From the NCBI GenBank assembly GCA_021836925.1, contig JAKBHG010000004.1:8254-16158 (forward strand): a DNA stretch of 7,905 nt, read 5' to 3'. The first letter of the stretch is position 1. Every line of letters starts with the position of its first letter. Source of the DNA: Microcaldota archaeon (GTDB lineage Archaea > Micrarchaeota > Micrarchaeia > Micrarchaeales > Micrarchaeaceae). Below are positions 6,723 to 7,905 of this stretch, one piece after another. A model generated the notes under the pieces. It was not told where the DNA came from and did no database searches. It saw nothing but the letters and a program-made list of their open reading frames with translations. The position numbers and the translations under genes are program-made.

Positions 6723-6724
6723 GA

Positions 6725-7156
6725 ATGGCAGCGAAGAGCACGATGCGAAGGGCTAAGGCCGCGAGAGCGGAGACGAGAGGCGAGAGGGTCGTCTGCATAA
6801 TATGCGGGCATGAGAAGCCGGGCATAAGGATAAAGGAGGACAACGTCATAAGGTCGGTCAAGTGGATAAAGAGGAACGTGACCAGGAGCGAGAAGAACAA
6901 CACGCTCGTTGTATGCAGGGAGTGCTACCCGAAGTACACAAAGGACAGGGGCAAGTACACATCCAGGCAGGTCCTCTATGTGGCGCTGGGGATCGTCTTC
7001 GCAATATTCACGATAGTCCTGAATCCGGCGGCGGTTACGGTGCTGATGTCGATCGCGGTTATAGCGCTCTTCTATCTTCTCTCGCTGCTTAACTATGTGC
7101 CAGAGCTCGACATCCGCAGGAGGGATGGGGGAGCCGCCGAAGCGAAGGATAGGTAA
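6725..7156 (+). CDS. Membrane-anchored zinc-ribbon protein
   Basis: This 143-aa protein is read from the ATG at 6725, two bases after the previous stop; a TTG at 6719 overlapping that stop would add two residues. A very basic N-terminus (about 1-20, Arg/Lys/Ala) is followed by CIIC (24-27) and, 36 residues later, CREC (64-67). This pair of CxxC knuckles, the first continuing as CGHEKPG, is typical of a structural zinc ribbon. Two membrane segments follow (about 82-98 and 101-122), then a short charged cytoplasmic-type tail. With both tails charged and two helices, the zinc domain and the C-terminus should lie on the same side, probably inside. Last gene of the tight operon. It may anchor or regulate the machine, for example by binding nucleic acid or the ATPase, but no specific family is recognised. 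Confidence 0.82.
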   Translation: MAAKSTMRRAKAARAETRGERVVCIICGHEKPGIRIKEDNVIRSVKWIKRNVTRSEKNNTLVVCRECYPKYTKDRGKYTSRQVLYVALGIVFAIFTIVLNPAAVTVLMSIAVIALFYLLSLLNYVPELDIRRRDGGAAEAKDR

Positions 7157-7178
7157 TAAAAGTATGCCTTCGCAATAC

Positions 7179-7186
7179 TTAAAATA
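7179..7186 (+). promoter_or_regulatory. Box A (TATA) for the last gene
   Basis: TTAAAATA (in ACTTAAAATAG) lies in the 63-bp gap after the zinc-ribbon gene. The expected transcription start is near 7207, about 13 nt before the ATG at 7220. GGGG at 7206-7209 would then be at the very 5' end, so this mRNA would have almost no leader. The gap and promoter suggest the last gene is a separate unit. Confidence 0.5.
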
Positions 7187-7219
7187 GACGTCTGACAAGA
7201 TAATTGGGGTAATGTGAGC

Positions 7220-7905
7220 ATGGGAGAGGAAGCCGCTGCTGTCGCCACCGTTCCGAAGGTGGAGGAGATCTCGTTCAACGGGACTCTCACCGGCACCCTT
7301 GATGCGCTGAGGCAGAGACTCTCAAAGATCCCTTTCTACTCTACGAAGATCGATGCCGACCAGTTGGTGCTCGCCAGGGTGGAGAGCAGGAACATAAACA
7401 AGAAGCCGTATCTCTTCTACATGATAAAGCTCGGGAAGGACTCTGCGAGCGTCGTCTATTCGGTGCCCCCTGACACGAGCGAGAGGATGCGGAGGGCCTC
7501 GGTGATAAAGGACCTGGTCTCGGTCCTCGCGATAGCCGCAGAGTCGTACACCGTGAGCGAGACCAAGTTCTACGAGTACATCGACTCGGTAATAGACGAC
7601 CTTCTCAAGGGCCTCTCCGACAGCTACAGTGTTCTCTTCAACAAGTACGATGCGCTTCTCGCTGAGTACAGGGAACTCAAGAGGCTGAACCTCGAGCTCA
7701 GCTCCTCGAACAGGAATCTCACGCTCCAGGCCTCGCAGCTTACCGACCAGAACAAGGTCTATGGGGAGGAGCTGAAGACGCTCCAGAAGTACTCGGACAG
7801 CGCCCTGATGGCGATGGCGAGCGACTGGATAGAGGTTCACAACAGCACGATAGACATCGACGAGTTCGCAAAGACGTACGGGATAGGCGCACCGAGAGTT
7901 GAGCA
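7220..7905 (+). CDS. Coiled-coil protein with N-terminal alpha/beta domain and probable winged helix (3' end outside window)
   Basis: The frame is open from the ATG at 7220 to the window end, giving 228 full codons plus two bases; an in-frame GTG at 7214 is an alternative start. Residues 1-15 are an acidic/Ala tail. Residues about 16-110 look like an alpha/beta domain: strand EISFNG, a helix with ALRQRL, strands around QLVLARVES (48-56) and YLFYMIKLG (64-72), then a long helix. Residues about 115-192 are a coiled coil rich in Leu, Glu and Lys with heptad-like spacing. From about 195, ALMAMASDWIEVHNSTIDID and then EFAKTYGIGAPRVE look like the first two helices of a winged-helix domain, cut off by the window end. 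There is no signal peptide or membrane segment. Codon use is the same AGG/ATA type as the operon. Not recognised as a named family; a dimeric DNA- or protein-binding role is inferred. Confidence 0.88.
   Translation, partial: MGEEAAAVATVPKVEEISFNGTLTGTLDALRQRLSKIPFYSTKIDADQLVLARVESRNINKKPYLFYMIKLGKDSASVVYSVPPDTSERMRRASVIKDLVSVLAIAAESYTVSETKFYEYIDSVIDDLLKGLSDSYSVLFNKYDALLAEYRELKRLNLELSSSNRNLTLQASQLTDQNKVYGEELKTLQKYSDSALMAMASDWIEVHNSTIDIDEFAKTYGIGAPRVE

Noticed and set aside
6719..6724. TTG start for the zinc-ribbon gene overlapping the previous stop
   Set aside because: An ATG lies two codons further on, directly after the stop; the TTG adds only two residues and has no better ribosome binding site.
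6335..7198. A 287-aa open frame on the minus strand
   Set aside because: It is antisense to three tightly spaced plus-strand genes that have recognisable features, and shows no domain or plausible composition of its own.

Overview
The window looks archaeal, probably from a small-genome DPANN-type lineage such as Micrarchaeota (inference, moderate confidence). The evidence is box A (TATA-like) promoter elements instead of -35/-10 boxes, few Shine-Dalgarno sites, TTG/GTG start options, near-exclusive AGG arginine codons and many ATA isoleucine codons in the main operon, and proteins of archaeal character. The lineage cannot be fixed without a database search.

Layout: (1) Positions 2-406 (+) hold the 3' end of a polytopic membrane protein gene that begins upstream of the window. 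(2) Positions 429-2930 (-) hold an 833-residue gene that converges on it. Its middle strongly resembles a cobalamin (B12)-binding Rossmann domain with a degraded motif, and its C-terminal third carries a Fis-type helix-turn-helix-like stretch. (3) Positions 2931-3195 are a divergent control region with a box A on each strand and a strong hairpin between them. (4) Positions 3196-7156 (+) are a tight run of five genes: two related proteins with two membrane segments and a soluble domain (285 and 273 aa), a 501-aa VirB4/HerA-type ATPase, a 98-aa helical protein and a 143-aa membrane-anchored zinc-ribbon protein. (5) From 7220 to the window end is the start of a gene with its own box A, encoding an alpha/beta domain, a coiled coil and the beginning of a probable winged helix.

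How it may work: the run at 3196-7156, together with the polytopic protein at the left edge, reads as a compact archaeal type IV secretion/DNA-transfer-like machine. Its unusual point is that VirB4 appears to be split. The 501-aa protein is essentially the ATPase motor. The region usually fused in front of the motor seems to be supplied by two paralogous membrane proteins, each combining a VirB3-like two-helix anchor with a VirB4-N-terminal-like domain. The 98-aa protein shares a 30-residue helical hairpin, without gaps, with the ATPase C-terminus, which suggests it packs on the motor. The polytopic protein would take the VirB6/CedA place as membrane channel. The 833-aa protein sits between the two parts on the opposite strand and may be a ligand-responsive regulator or an unrelated insertion. 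Its C-terminal third has arginine codon use clearly unlike the operon.

I saw no tRNA, rRNA, CRISPR array, insertion sequence or integrase.
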